From a virus: 64,000 nucleotides of DNA. Shown here piece after piece: positions 8,416 to 17,093 of this stretch. Position 1 is the stretch's first letter; the number at the start of each line of letters is the position of its first letter. Below the pieces are notes generated by a model that had not been told where the DNA came from, made no database searches, and worked only from the letters and a program-made list of their open reading frames with translations. The position numbers were made by a program, and so were the translations under genes. The stretch lies in IMG/VR virus record IMGVR_UViG_3300021092_000036, positions 1-64,000 of that record. One strand, given 5' to 3'.

Positions 8416-9302
8416 TGATTAACGAAGAAGAATCAAAAATAGGGAAAGCGTTAAGAAACGCTATGGGTAATGAATTTGGTGCCTTATCGTCACAAATGAG
8501 TGGTACCGAGTTTTTAACTTCGGCTAATAGTATGTTAAAAGGAATCCAAGAGGATGACGACATTGAAGAAGAGTGGTCAGAAAAATACAAGAAAAGTATT
8601 GATTGTAACAACCCCAAAGGATTCTCTCAAAAAGCACATTGTCAAGGTAGAAAGAAAAAAAGTGAAAACAAAGAAGCGACTGGGTCAGGTTCGGCAGGAG
8701 GGTTTACCTCACCACTGTTTTCAATTAACAAAAAACAATTAGAGGAGATAGGTAAGGATATATATAATGAAAATTTTGAAGCTCCAAAATTAACAATGTT
8801 CTCCGATGAAGCACCCAAAAAAATAACTAATAAAAAGAATGATATTATCAAAAAAACTTTTAAGAAAAGTGATGTTGATAAGATTATAAACTCTAAAAAA
8901 TTAAAAACCCCAATAGGAAAGATAAGTTCAATGAAACCTATAATGGGAGAGAATGAAGAACCTACCGAAGAAATTAAAAAGGTTGAAGCAACTGAAGCCA
9001 CAGGTTCAGGTTCTGCAGGGTCGTATGTAACTCCTGCGGCTTGGGCTAAGTCAATGAAAAAGAAAGATTGGAGAGGTAAGTCAAAAACACAAATACCAGG
9101 GGGTAAGTTTGTTCAAGTTAAAAAGAAATGTAAAAAATTCCCATATTGTAATCAAGGTGATATTAAGGCTTTAACATTGACAAATGAGAATGAAGACCTA
9201 CTTGAGGTAATCAAAAACGTTAGTCGTAAACAAGGTATTAATGAAGATATGCTTAAGAATATCATATTTTATGAATACCAAAAATACAAATCCAATAAAT
9301 AA
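8415..9302 (+). CDS. Virion-like protein with repeated ATGSGSAG motif
   Basis: A 295-residue basic protein started at ATG 8415 (a longer frame from 8370 would overlap the upstream gene). Features: a cysteine motif SIDCNNPKGFSQKAHCQG at about residues 61-78, two copies of EATGSGSAG at about 87 and 194 (the second followed by TPAAWAKS), and a C-terminal motif KKCKKFPYCNQGD near 237-249. I recall the same motifs in large-phage structural or packaged proteins, but the function is unknown. The two copies of the glycine-rich motif suggest linkers between modules. Confidence 0.75.
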   Translation: MINEEESKIGKALRNAMGNEFGALSSQMSGTEFLTSANSMLKGIQEDDDIEEEWSEKYKKSIDCNNPKGFSQKAHCQGRKKKSENKEATGSGSAGGFTSPLFSINKKQLEEIGKDIYNENFEAPKLTMFSDEAPKKITNKKNDIIKKTFKKSDVDKIINSKKLKTPIGKISSMKPIMGENEEPTEEIKKVEATEATGSGSAGSYVTPAAWAKSMKKKDWRGKSKTQIPGGKFVQVKKKCKKFPYCNQGDIKALTLTNENEDLLEVIKNVSRKQGINEDMLKNIIFYEYQKYKSNK

Positions 9303-9305
9303 AGA

Positions 9306-9312
9306 TATTTAT
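9306..9312 (+). promoter_or_regulatory. TATTTAT motif, putative late promoter
   Basis: TATTTAT 14 nt before ATG 9327, a gene whose product has an IxE leader. Member of the long-spacing class. Confidence 0.5.
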
Positions 9313-9326
9313 TAAATAAAAAAGAA

Positions 9327-10895
9327 ATGAAAAAAGTTAATAATCAATACATCGATAGATTAGTGAAAAAATTCATTAACGAGAATATACACGAAAAGGC
9401 CGATGATATCATGTCACAAATTAATGAATTAGGTGGTATGGAAGATAACCACCCTAAGTTTGGTAAACTTAATATTGCTAAGATGTCTGACAAAGAACTT
9501 GAATATTTATTAAAACAACCTATGGATGACATTGAGATTGAAAGAGATGACGAAGAAGAATATGATGAAGAACCATTATATGAGGTTGAATTGAGTGAAT
9601 CAGATGTTTGTGAATGTGGTTCAGGAACTATGGTTTCTGAAGGTATGTGTATGGAATGTGGTTTACCTAAAATGGATGAAGGTATTTATGATGTTGCAGA
9701 ACCATTTGGTGATGAAGAACAATCTTTCGATTATATTGAGGAATATGACGATATTGATTTTGATTTTGAAGAGGATTTTGAGGAAGAAAAAGATGATGAA
9801 ACCATGAGAAGTCGTTTCTTTGATAAAGAAGATGAAGAAAATGAATGGGACTCTGAAGAGGAAGAAGAGGAGAATTCCGCATTTTGTAAATATCAAAAAC
9901 AAATGTTTGGACCTAATGATGAAAGATATAGAGAGAAATGTACAGGTAAGTCAGCAAATAGAGACTTGGCTTCTATGAAGATGAATATGAATGAAAAACT
10001 TCATGGTAGACAAAGAAACCTTGATAAAAACCATAATGGTAGAATCGATGCTGAAGACTTTAGAATGTTAAGAAAAGGAAACAAAAGACACATGGATGAA
10101 ACTGACATGGAAGAAGGTAATGCTTTCACAGGGGCTTTAGATAATGCAAGAGAGGAAGGAAGAAAATCATTCAAAGTCGGTGGTAAAACTCTACCTGTTA
10201 GAAAAGAATCGGTTAAACTTACTGAGTCAGAAATAGTTAATTTAATTGAAAATATTATATTGGAAAAAGAATCTAAAGGTTTGAAGAATTTAGCAAAACC
10301 TAAAGGAATGGCCGAATATGAAAGAGCTTATAAAGGTTCGGGTAAAGAAAATAAAGATTATCTTGCATCGGTAACTAAAAAGATGAAAGACTATTTAAAA
10401 GATGGTTCGGAAGGAGAATATGAAACAAACCCTAAGAATTTCCCTATGAGTAATGGAGACTTGAAAAAAAGTAAAATTAAAGGGTTTAACATGAGTGATG
10501 AAGGACAAGAGTTTATCGATGATTACCTAAGACCAGGTCAAGAAAACATTAGTTACGATGAAATACACCCAAGTGATGAGTGGATGGATGAAATCATTGC
10601 GGGGTCTTCTAAAACAGGTAACAGTGATGAGTATGCTAATTCAGTTAAAACTGATGTTAATAAAAAAATACTTAAAAAACAAAAAGCACATAAATTAGAT
10701 ATCTTATCTAAAAAAGCGGCTAATAAATCACCACAACCTATCTTTGCGACAAAAGATAAGAAACCTGGATATTCAGATGGTGATGGTGTTAGATTGACCA
10801 CTACCGAAAGTAACAATCCTAAAAAAGAAAAAATATTAAATGAAGAATTTAATAGGATAAGTGAACTTATGAAATATAATCGTAACACTCAATAA
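9327..10895 (+). CDS. Large acidic leader-bearing protein with EF-hand
   Basis: A 522-residue, very acidic protein. The N-terminus (YIDRLVKKFINENIHE) fits the leader pattern shared by many proteins here. Residues about 90-115 hold a zinc-ribbon-like CxC...CxxC set (CECGSG, CMECG). A later pair of cysteines lies in NSAFCKYQKQ and REKCTG. Around residues 231-247 is a canonical EF-hand loop, DKNHNGRIDAED, with Asp/Asn at ligand positions 1, 3, 5 and acid at 12. A second leader-like stretch, SEIVNLIENIILEKES, lies near residue 300. I infer a packaged or scaffold-type virion protein; calcium binding is a prediction. Confidence 0.75.
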   Translation: MKKVNNQYIDRLVKKFINENIHEKADDIMSQINELGGMEDNHPKFGKLNIAKMSDKELEYLLKQPMDDIEIERDDEEEYDEEPLYEVELSESDVCECGSGTMVSEGMCMECGLPKMDEGIYDVAEPFGDEEQSFDYIEEYDDIDFDFEEDFEEEKDDETMRSRFFDKEDEENEWDSEEEEEENSAFCKYQKQMFGPNDERYREKCTGKSANRDLASMKMNMNEKLHGRQRNLDKNHNGRIDAEDFRMLRKGNKRHMDETDMEEGNAFTGALDNAREEGRKSFKVGGKTLPVRKESVKLTESEIVNLIENIILEKESKGLKNLAKPKGMAEYERAYKGSGKENKDYLASVTKKMKDYLKDGSEGEYETNPKNFPMSNGDLKKSKIKGFNMSDEGQEFIDDYLRPGQENISYDEIHPSDEWMDEIIAGSSKTGNSDEYANSVKTDVNKKILKKQKAHKLDILSKKAANKSPQPIFATKDKKPGYSDGDGVRLTTTESNNPKKEKILNEEFNRISELMKYNRNTQ

Positions 10896-10923
10896 TTCAC
10901 AATTACATATTAGTTATTATATT

Positions 10924-10959
10924 TTCTCCATAAGAAACAATCTTATGGAGAATTTTTTT
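10924..10959 (+). terminator. Terminator hairpin overlapping next start codon
   Basis: A perfect 12-bp stem, TTCTCCATAAGA at 10924-10935 and TCTTATGGAGAA at 10941-10952, 5-nt loop, then seven T. The ATG of the next gene (10945) lies inside the 3' arm, so the hairpin could both terminate and hide the start codon. Confidence 0.8.
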
Positions 10960-11412
10960 AATTACGTAACAAAGCCATTACCCCCTGAAGACGTTGACAT
11001 ATGGTTCAAGGGTAATAATATAATTCCTGAAAAATTGGAGTTATATTCAGATTTTAGCCATTCTTTAAATCTTTTAATCATTAACACTTATTTGGGTGAA
11101 CAACCTCAGTCAAATGAAACTAAGATTACATTAACTCAGGAAGACAACATAAAACATTTTGAATGGTGTTGGGACAAACAAATCGATAATTTTAAAAAAG
11201 AAGGTATTTCGTTTGAGAAACGAGGAGAACACTTTGATTATTTCAAATCGTTTTTTGATGAAATATTTTACAATCAAAAAGAAGAAAAGATTAGAAAATC
11301 TATTGAAGGTTTTTTTAATGATTTATTTGACATGAAAAAACCATTTACAAAATCAGATTTAGATATGGTCTCAACAATTTATAAAATGTTGGATAAAAAC
11401 ATGACAATATAA
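10945..11412 (+). CDS. Conserved phage protein, unknown
   Basis: A 155-residue acidic helical protein (PLPPEDVDIWFKGNNIIPEK near the N-terminus; HFEWCWDKQIDNFKKE in the middle). I recall very similar proteins in large marine phages but no function. The start is remarkable: ATG 10945 is buried in the 3' arm of a strong terminator stem. The next in-frame Met (about residue 110) is far too late, so 10945 seems to be the true start and expression may depend on readthrough or hairpin melting by ribosomes from upstream. Confidence 0.75.
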   Translation: MENFFNYVTKPLPPEDVDIWFKGNNIIPEKLELYSDFSHSLNLLIINTYLGEQPQSNETKITLTQEDNIKHFEWCWDKQIDNFKKEGISFEKRGEHFDYFKSFFDEIFYNQKEEKIRKSIEGFFNDLFDMKKPFTKSDLDMVSTIYKMLDKNMTI

Positions 11413-11492
11413 AAAAAACGGTTCTAGTATTTACATTAGAACAAAAAAAATTAACTTTTATAGTAATAAAATATAAACAATTTTTTAAAAAA

Positions 11493-11675
11493 ATGGAAAC
11501 TTTAGAAAAAATCAAATCATTGAATGAAGAACTATCGGTAGACGTAACAAAATTTTCAAAAGGTAATAAGAGTGCTGGTACAAGAGCTAGAAAAGTTGCT
11601 CAAGAACTTAAAGGTTTGTTACAAAAGTTGAGAAGTGAAATCTTAGATGGAAGAAAAAAAACTGATAATGAATAA
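11493..11675 (+). CDS. Histone H1-like (Hc1-type) DNA-binding protein
   Basis: A 60-residue lysine-rich protein. The core SKGNKSAGTRARKVAQELK matches the Bacteroidota histone H1-like family, whose members I remember as '...KGNKAAGTRVRKGMQELK...'. Those proteins are abundant small DNA-binding proteins in flavobacteria. A phage copy could help compact phage DNA, replace host nucleoid proteins, or alter transcription. No promoter with both boxes is visible; an A-rich leader precedes it. The end overlaps the start of the next gene. Confidence 0.8.
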   Translation: METLEKIKSLNEELSVDVTKFSKGNKSAGTRARKVAQELKGLLQKLRSEILDGRKKTDNE

Positions 11676-11856
11676 TTTAAATACAATATTTTTATTCCTT
11701 TTTATATTTTCAGTTTTAACCGTTGTTAGAACGGTTTTTAGGTTTGTAAGAGCCCTATCACAAAATCCACCTAAACCCTTGGAGTTTGGTGATAGGGAGC
11801 TTATATTTTTGGGAATTACAGTTTCATACTGTTTAACATATATAATATCCGCATAA
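11668..11856 (+). CDS. Small two-helix membrane protein
   Basis: A 62-residue protein with membrane segments at about residues 5-22 and 46-61. An alternative ATG at 11647 adds seven residues but overlaps the Hc1 gene more; 11668 gives an 8-nt overlap. No family recognised. Confidence 0.65.
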   Translation: MNNLNTIFLFLFIFSVLTVVRTVFRFVRALSQNPPKPLEFGDRELIFLGITVSYCLTYIISA

Positions 11857-11858
11857 CT

Positions 11859-12305
11859 ATGAGTCTATATAAAGAATTTTCTACTTTATTCCCATATCTA
11901 CAATCAGTTAGAAAGATAAAAAATTATCTAACTTTCGATGTAAGTTTTCCTAACACATGGAAATTACCTAAACGATTCGTAGATGAGAGTAAAGTGGTTG
12001 AACAACAATCGCAAATACCAAATGAAAGACTATTTTCATTTGTTTCTCAGATAGAAGAAAAAGACATTGAGACATTGAGTCAAAATATCCAAAGCATTAT
12101 AAAACATAATTTGGACAGAGAAGAAAAAGAAAAATTATTCCAAACTAAGGTGGAAGAATTAAAAGGTCTCTTTGAAAAGACTAATTTGAATTATCTTAAA
12201 CAATTAAAATTTGACATTAAAACCACTAAAATTCAATTAGAAGACGATGAAGAAGAAGTCAGAACAACAACTGGATTGGTTAATGAGAGAGATGGCCAAG
12301 GATAA
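11859..12305 (+). CDS. Conserved helical phage protein
   Basis: A 148-residue protein with an N-terminal aromatic-rich segment (LYKEFSTLFPYLQSVRKIKN), a middle coiled-coil region and an acidic DDEEE stretch near residue 130. Function unknown. It overlaps the following gene by 59 nt, which is long and suggests tight co-translation or that the last residues are dispensable. Confidence 0.7.
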   Translation: MSLYKEFSTLFPYLQSVRKIKNYLTFDVSFPNTWKLPKRFVDESKVVEQQSQIPNERLFSFVSQIEEKDIETLSQNIQSIIKHNLDREEKEKLFQTKVEELKGLFEKTNLNYLKQLKFDIKTTKIQLEDDEEEVRTTTGLVNERDGQG

Positions 12306-12438
12306 AATCGAATTGGAGAAAGAAAAAAACGATTTTATTAAAAAAATAAAAAAAATGAATAAGGAAGAATTGCTTCCTAAAAAACCTGAAAAATTAAGTT
12401 TATGGAGACGGCTAAGGATGATGTTAATGGGTTACTAA
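12247..12438 (+). CDS. Small lysine-rich protein
   Basis: A 63-residue highly charged helical protein (MKKKSEQQLDWLMREMAKDK; ends LSLWRRLRMMLMGY). The C-terminal Trp/Arg-rich amphipathic segment could touch membrane. It overlaps both neighbours (59 and 37 nt). Existence is likely but not certain because of these long overlaps. Confidence 0.55.
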   Translation: MKKKSEQQLDWLMREMAKDKIELEKEKNDFIKKIKKMNKEELLPKKPEKLSLWRRLRMMLMGY

Positions 12439-12653
12439 CCAAGTTTGCGATACTCTCAACATCGTTATCAGAAATATACCCTAATGGAAAATCTGTTGTA
12501 GTTTTTTCATTAAATAAAGAAGACTTTGAATTTACAAAGGCTCAAGTTAGTAACTTCGATAAAAATAATACTCAATTTAAAGTTGAGATATCAGGGATTG
12601 AATTTATTTTTTTAAGGGATGAGTTGTTGAATGTCTCTGAAGATAATTCTTAG
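12402..12653 (+). CDS. Small protein, unknown
   Basis: An 83-residue acidic protein of mixed strand/helix character (SVVVFSLNKEDFEFTKAQ). It ends with TAG at 12651, one of the few amber stops used in this window. The 3' end overlaps the end of the convergent gene 12604-13269 by 50 nt. Confidence 0.65.
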   Translation: METAKDDVNGLLTKFAILSTSLSEIYPNGKSVVVFSLNKEDFEFTKAQVSNFDKNNTQFKVEISGIEFIFLRDELLNVSEDNS

Positions 12654-13269
12654 AAAAACCTTTCCTAACTAAAATATCGTATATATATTTCCTTTGATTA
12701 GTTGAATAATCTTTAACTAATAAACAATCAATCCTCCTCTCATTTTTAAATTTTTCTGTTAGCGTATCAATAAACCTATCAGAATCGTCCAAACTCTTAA
12801 ACGTGAATAATTTAAAATCATCATCAATTTGCAACACAATTTTATTATTCAACTTGGAAATTAATTTATAACCATCTTTTTTTAGATAGGTTTTAATAAA
12901 AGTATCAGTATTTATTTTCTTACCTGTTGAGTAATCCACAAAATTCTCCTCTATTAAATACGGAGACACTTTTGATATTTTAAAATCAGAATCATCTAAA
13001 TCTACTTTAATCTGTCGGCCAAATTCATCCTTAGTAAATAAATGTTCCGAAGGACCTTTTTTACGTTCTAAAAGAGCTATTTCATAAGATGATATATAAC
13101 CGTTTTCATACCCTATAGGAAATAACACATCATCACTCCTTTTCAATAAATCATTATAAAACTCGTTCGCTTTTTTATATGTTTTGAATTTATTGATTAT
13201 TTTCTTTTTTACTTTATTTTTAAAAAGAACTATGATATAGTTTTGTGTGTGTTCCATCACATATAACAT
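12604..13269 (-). CDS. Conserved phage protein, unknown
   Basis: A 221-residue basic alpha/beta protein (HTQNYIIVLFKNKVKKKI; ends STTHPLKK). I do not recognise a family. Two Met starts are possible, 13269 and 13257; a TATTTAT motif lies 14 nt before the first, favouring it. It is convergent with 12402-12653 and divergent from dnaJ. Confidence 0.75.
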   Translation of the reverse strand: MLYVMEHTQNYIIVLFKNKVKKKIINKFKTYKKANEFYNDLLKRSDDVLFPIGYENGYISSYEIALLERKKGPSEHLFTKDEFGRQIKVDLDDSDFKISKVSPYLIEENFVDYSTGKKINTDTFIKTYLKKDGYKLISKLNNKIVLQIDDDFKLFTFKSLDDSDRFIDTLTEKFKNERRIDCLLVKDYSTNQRKYIYDILVRKGFSKNYLQRHSTTHPLKK

Positions 13270-13283
13270 AATATAATTTGATT

Positions 13284-13290
13284 ATAAATA
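13284..13290 (-). promoter_or_regulatory. TATTTAT motif, putative late promoter (minus)
   Basis: On the minus strand TATTTAT ends 14 nt before ATG 13269; a second overlapping copy starts four bases further upstream (13288-13294). Confidence 0.4.
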
Positions 13291-13300
13291 AATATTGTAA

Positions 13301-14236
13301 ATGAATCAGGATAATTTCTATCAGACACTTGGAGTTAATGAAAATGCGACACAAGATGAAATAAAAAAGGCATATCGTAAATTAGCGGTTGAACATCATC
13401 CAGATAAAGGAGGGTCGGAAGAAACTTTTAAAAAAATATCTGAAGCTTATGATACTTTGGGAGACCAAAATAAAAGGACTCAGTATGATAACAGTAGACG
13501 TAATCCTTTTGGTGGGATGGGAGGTTCATCTTTTGATGATTTATTCGGTACGTTTTACACTAATAGAAAAAGAACCGTTCCTGATAAAATTATCGATATT
13601 GAAATAGGGACTTTAGAATCATTTAATTCATCAGATAAAGTAATTAACTACCAAAGGAAACACGCTTGTGATAGTTGTAATGGGTCTGGTGGTGATAAGA
13701 TTACTTGTGGTACTTGTAATGGTATTGGGTTTACGGTTGTTACGATGGGTACAGGTTTATTTACACAACAATTTAGACAACCTTGCAACACATGTAGAGG
13801 TATGGGAGAAGTGTTTAAAACCAAATGTGGAACTTGTCATGGAGAAGGGACTAAATCAGATTTTGAAAGTTTGAAAATAAAATTACCACATGGTGTTGAT
13901 GATGGACAATTTTTTAAAATGCAAGGTAAGGGAGATTATCACCATGGAATGTATGGTAATTTAGTTATACGAGTTAAAGTTATTCCTGAAGAAAATTTCG
14001 AAAAAGTTGGAAACGATTTAATTTATAATGCGTTCTTAACTTTAAATGATTTAAATGAAATTGGGTTTAATTTACCTCACCCTTCAGGTGATTTGTTTAT
14101 TAAGTTACCCGAAGATTTCGACACGTCTAAACCCTTGAGAGTTAAATCCAAAGGATTTAGAGGTCAAAATGGTAATGGTGACCTTTTCATTAAATTATTT
14201 GTTAAATATAAAAGAGAATTAAATATTAGCAAATAA
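13301..14236 (+). CDS. dnaJ: DnaJ/Hsp40 co-chaperone
   Basis: A 311-residue DnaJ. Residues 1-65 are a J domain with the HPD motif (HHPDKGG) that stimulates Hsp70 ATPase. A short Gly/Phe linker ([10 protein letters not shown]) follows. The zinc domain has all four CxxCxGxG repeats: [24 protein letters not shown] and CGTCHGEG, at about residues 124-190. The C-terminal substrate-binding domains are shortened compared with host DnaJ (about 370-380 residues). The phage copy probably works with host DnaK in capsid assembly or replication-complex remodelling; which is not visible here. Confidence 0.95.
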   Translation: MNQDNFYQTLGVNENATQDEIKKAYRKLAVEHHPDKGGSEETFKKISEAYDTLGDQNKRTQYDNSRRNPFGGMGGSSFDDLFGTFYTNRKRTVPDKIIDIEIGTLESFNSSDKVINYQRKHACDSCNGSGGDKITCGTCNGIGFTVVTMGTGLFTQQFRQPCNTCRGMGEVFKTKCGTCHGEGTKSDFESLKIKLPHGVDDGQFFKMQGKGDYHHGMYGNLVIRVKVIPEENFEKVGNDLIYNAFLTLNDLNEIGFNLPHPSGDLFIKLPEDFDTSKPLRVKSKGFRGQNGNGDLFIKLFVKYKRELNISK

Positions 14237-14371
14237 TAATTTAAATAATTGAATGGTACCGTAAATTGATGTGAATAGGATATAAAATGATAAAACTACC
14301 ATTATCCAATGAGTTCCACTCAAACCTTTTTTCTTACATTTTTTACAACCGACTTCGTTTTCCATAGACAT
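14219..14371 (-). CDS. Small CxxC membrane protein
   Basis: A 50-residue reading frame in the otherwise empty stretch between dnaJ and the methyltransferase. It encodes [19 protein letters not shown], with a CxxC knuckle, followed by one membrane helix ([17 protein letters not shown]). The sequence TATATTTA lies just upstream on the minus strand. It overlaps the dnaJ 3' end by 18 nt. Amino-acid composition and the sensible topology argue for a real gene; a second in-frame ATG at 14365 is an alternative start. Confidence 0.55.
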   Translation of the reverse strand: MSMENEVGCKKCKKKGLSGTHWIMVVLSFYILFTSIYGTIQLFKLLFANI

Positions 14372-14464
14372 GTTTTTTTTAAATATACTCACTATTAAAT
14401 ATAATGTAAAATAAATTACTTGGTGACACTTCCTTTTAAATAAAAAAAATCTTATACTTGAATT

Positions 14465-15307
14465 ATGTTATCTTATATTGGTGGAAAAAGTAAAATAGGA
14501 AAGTGGATAGTCCCTTTCTATGATAAAAATATGGAGACATACCTTGAGACTTTTGGAGGGATGTTTTGGTGTTTTTTCAATATGGATTTGAAGGGATACC
14601 CGAATCTAAATAAAGTTGTCTATAATGACTTTAACCCTCTAAATTACAACCTATTCAAGTGTGTTCAAAACCCACAGGAATTGTTAAGAGCAATTAACTC
14701 AATTGAGTGTCAACAACAAGGTATTGATATTACACCATTACATCTAAAAGAACAATTCATCAGGTTTCAGACTGAAGTTTTTAATGAAGGTTTCAGCGTA
14801 GAACCTGGTGATTATGAAACCGCTGCAAAATATGTTTATATTCTAACACAAGTTTTTAGTGGGTCTAAACCTGAAACATCATCATATATAGACCTTAAGG
14901 GTAAGTATAAATCAAAATATTTAACATTTAGAGATAAATTATCTAAACCTGATTGGATTGACCACTTCTTAAAAATAACGGATGTTGAGAATATGGATTT
15001 TGTGGATGTGATTAAAAAGTATGATTCTGAATCGACTTATGTTTATTTAGACCCTCCTTATTGGAAAACTGAGAATTATTATTCTAATCATGATTTTGAT
15101 AGAGACGACCATGAAAGAATAGCAAATACTTTAAAAGAGATTAAAGGTAAATTCTCATTATCTTATTATGATTTCCCTTTATTATCCGAATGGTTCCCTA
15201 AAAATGAATACATATGGGAAACAAAACAATTTGCAAAAGCCGCGGCTGCAAAGAAAGGTGAAAAACAAAATATGGGAGAGGAAATATTAATTATGAATTA
15301 TTTATAA
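14465..15307 (+). CDS. D12-class DNA adenine methyltransferase
   Basis: A 280-residue N6-adenine methyltransferase of the Dam/D12 class. Motif X/I region YIGGKSK is at residues 4-10 and catalytic motif IV DPPYW at about 196-200. A TETFGGMFW segment near 27-35 is the expected FxGxG-type AdoMet motif. Length is normal for the family. It probably methylates phage DNA, to escape host restriction or to mark replication; target sequence unknown. TATACTTG four bases before the ATG is a plausible host-type -7 box. Confidence 0.93.
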   Translation: MLSYIGGKSKIGKWIVPFYDKNMETYLETFGGMFWCFFNMDLKGYPNLNKVVYNDFNPLNYNLFKCVQNPQELLRAINSIECQQQGIDITPLHLKEQFIRFQTEVFNEGFSVEPGDYETAAKYVYILTQVFSGSKPETSSYIDLKGKYKSKYLTFRDKLSKPDWIDHFLKITDVENMDFVDVIKKYDSESTYVYLDPPYWKTENYYSNHDFDRDDHERIANTLKEIKGKFSLSYYDFPLLSEWFPKNEYIWETKQFAKAAAAKKGEKQNMGEEILIMNYL

Positions 15308-15315
15308 AGACTGAA

Positions 15316-15322
15316 TATTTAT
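15316..15322 (+). promoter_or_regulatory. TATTTAT motif, putative late promoter
   Basis: TATTTAT 15 nt before ATG 15338, whose product starts with an IVE leader. Confidence 0.5.
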
Positions 15323-15337
15323 TATAAAAACCTAGAA

Positions 15338-16723
15338 ATGAAAATTACTTCACTTTTATCTAAACTTATTGTTGAACAAACTAGGTTCCAAGTAGTTTAC
15401 GACAAATATACCAAGCCAAATCCTAAAGCATTGGAAAAGAATAAGAAGGCTCAAGGTATTATGGATTTTGACACTTTAAAAAATATTATATTTGCGGACC
15501 CAACAACTAAAGCACCTGAAAATTTTAATATTGAAGGAGCATCAGTTAATGATATGGAATCCGTTAAAGTTGGTAAATATGTACAATGGTTACTCAAAAA
15601 TTTCGCCAGTCCTAAACAAAATGAATTAGACCTTCCTGAAAATTTACCATTAGATTTTGCAAGTCGTGAGTTTAAAAACGCTATTGCTGAATATCGAAGA
15701 TTATATATGGAAGATTTATATAAGACGACTGACGATTTAAAAAAGTTTGAAAGAGCAAAACAATACCTACCTCAAGACCAAAGAGATATTAACAAGTTCA
15801 CACCAAGAACTTTGTTTGACACCATTAAAGATTTCCAAATACCTGAAAAGAAAAGAGCTGAATTAGAGAAAAAAGAAGCAAAAAAATCAAGAGAAGGATT
15901 TAATCATGCTGGTGGAGAGATTTTATTTGAAGGACCTAATTGGACTTTAATTAAAGTTGAAGACCGAGGCCAAGTTGGTAGAGACGCGGCTATTTGGTAT
16001 GGAGGTTTCCATGAGTATGACCAAGGAGAATCAAGATGGTGTACGTCATCACCAGGTTTAACATATTTCAATGGATATATTAAAGATGGACCATTATATG
16101 TAGTTTTCCCAAATGATGATAAAGGTCAAGTTGGTAAAAAAACAGGTTTACCGTTGGAAAGATATCAATTCCATTTCCCATCTAGCCAATTTATGGATAG
16201 ACATGATAGAGGGATTAATTTGGTTGAGTATCTGAATGGACCGATGTCAGAACTTAAAGAATTCTTTAAACCTGAGTTTGCAAAAGGTTTAGTAACTAAG
16301 GGAACTAATAAAGTTGAAATCAACTATCCTGAAAGTTCTGCTGGTAAATTCGTAGCATTATATGGATTTGATGAGTTATTTGAAAGTTTACCTGACAATA
16401 TTGAACACTTATTAATCAATAATAAATCTAAAGAAGACATTGCTTTAGACGTACCTGAATCACTTGGTAGATTTACACAATGTACGGCATTACTTTTCCA
16501 AAACTTAATTAAGAGTTTACCTGAAAGTATTGGTAAAATGAAAAATCTTAATTTCTTAGCAATACCTGGTAACAAACATTTAGTGAGTTTACCTGAGTCA
16601 ATTGCAGATATTGAAGGTTTGGCATTCATTAACTTAAAGGAAAGTAATCCTAACGTAAAAATACCTGAAAGACTACAAGAAAAGTTAAGTGATGAAGGTA
16701 ACGGGTTTTATTATGTAGGTTAA
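15338..16723 (+). CDS. Leader-bearing leucine-rich-repeat protein
   Basis: A 461-residue protein. Leader: MKITSLLSKLIVEQ. The middle (about residues 185-310) contains ESRWCTSSPG, then DGPLYVVFPND and YQFHFPSSQFMDRHDRG, a block I recall in many phage proteins of unknown function. It looks distantly like the PcfJ-type 'C-G-Y / Q' core seen in 17890-19578. The C-terminal 120 residues carry about four degenerate leucine-rich repeats (FESLPDNIEHL, KSLPESIGKMKNL, VSLPESIADIEGL), a protein-binding fold. I infer a packaged virion protein, possibly an effector. TATTTAT lies 15 nt before the start. Confidence 0.75.
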   Translation: MKITSLLSKLIVEQTRFQVVYDKYTKPNPKALEKNKKAQGIMDFDTLKNIIFADPTTKAPENFNIEGASVNDMESVKVGKYVQWLLKNFASPKQNELDLPENLPLDFASREFKNAIAEYRRLYMEDLYKTTDDLKKFERAKQYLPQDQRDINKFTPRTLFDTIKDFQIPEKKRAELEKKEAKKSREGFNHAGGEILFEGPNWTLIKVEDRGQVGRDAAIWYGGFHEYDQGESRWCTSSPGLTYFNGYIKDGPLYVVFPNDDKGQVGKKTGLPLERYQFHFPSSQFMDRHDRGINLVEYLNGPMSELKEFFKPEFAKGLVTKGTNKVEINYPESSAGKFVALYGFDELFESLPDNIEHLLINNKSKEDIALDVPESLGRFTQCTALLFQNLIKSLPESIGKMKNLNFLAIPGNKHLVSLPESIADIEGLAFINLKESNPNVKIPERLQEKLSDEGNGFYYVG

Positions 16724-16729
16724 TTTTAT

Positions 16730-16737
16730 TATCTTTG
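16730..16737 (+). promoter_or_regulatory. Host-type -7 box TATCTTTG
   Basis: TATCTTTG at 16730-16737, 15 nt before ATG 16753. The -33 box is poor (TTTTA around 16706). Confidence 0.5.
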
Positions 16738-16752
16738 TAATAAAGTTAAATT

Positions 16753-17040
16753 ATGAAAAATATTGAAGTTGAATTATATCTTAATCAATTTGTAAATTTT
16801 TTTGATAAAAATCCTAATGACTTAATTGATTTAATTGGTGACTCATTAAAGGAGGATTTTTATAAAAAGGTTGAAGAAACTTGTTATAAAAACATTGAGA
16901 ACGGTGATGAGGTTTCTCTAACTCAAAAACAAATAATTGATATTGTTGTCGAATTAAATAAAGAATCTTTTGAAAAGATTGAATCTAAAGTTATCGGGGT
17001 CTTCCAAAAAACAAAATACGGAACATTTTCTCTAAATTAA
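16753..17040 (+). CDS. Small acidic protein, unknown
   Basis: A 95-residue acidic helical protein (MKNIEVELYLNQFVNFFDKN). No family recognised. It is preceded by a host-type TATCTTTG box and is followed by a separate, stronger promoter, so it is probably an early monocistronic gene. Confidence 0.75.
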   Translation: MKNIEVELYLNQFVNFFDKNPNDLIDLIGDSLKEDFYKKVEETCYKNIENGDEVSLTQKQIIDIVVELNKESFEKIESKVIGVFQKTKYGTFSLN

Positions 17041-17071
17041 TTTGTTTTAATGATTTTTTGTTATATCTTTG
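17041..17071 (+). promoter_or_regulatory. Consensus host-type promoter
   Basis: TTTG at 17041-17044, 19 nt spacer, TATCTTTG at 17064-17071. Full match to the Bacteroidota pattern, 22 nt before ATG 17094. Confidence 0.75.
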
Positions 17072-17093
17072 TAGACACAAATAAGATATAACT

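Noticed and set aside
11413-11440. Hairpin GTTCTA/TAGAAC as terminator after 11412
   Set aside because: It is followed by A residues rather than T on the plus strand, so it is not an intrinsic terminator for the upstream gene.
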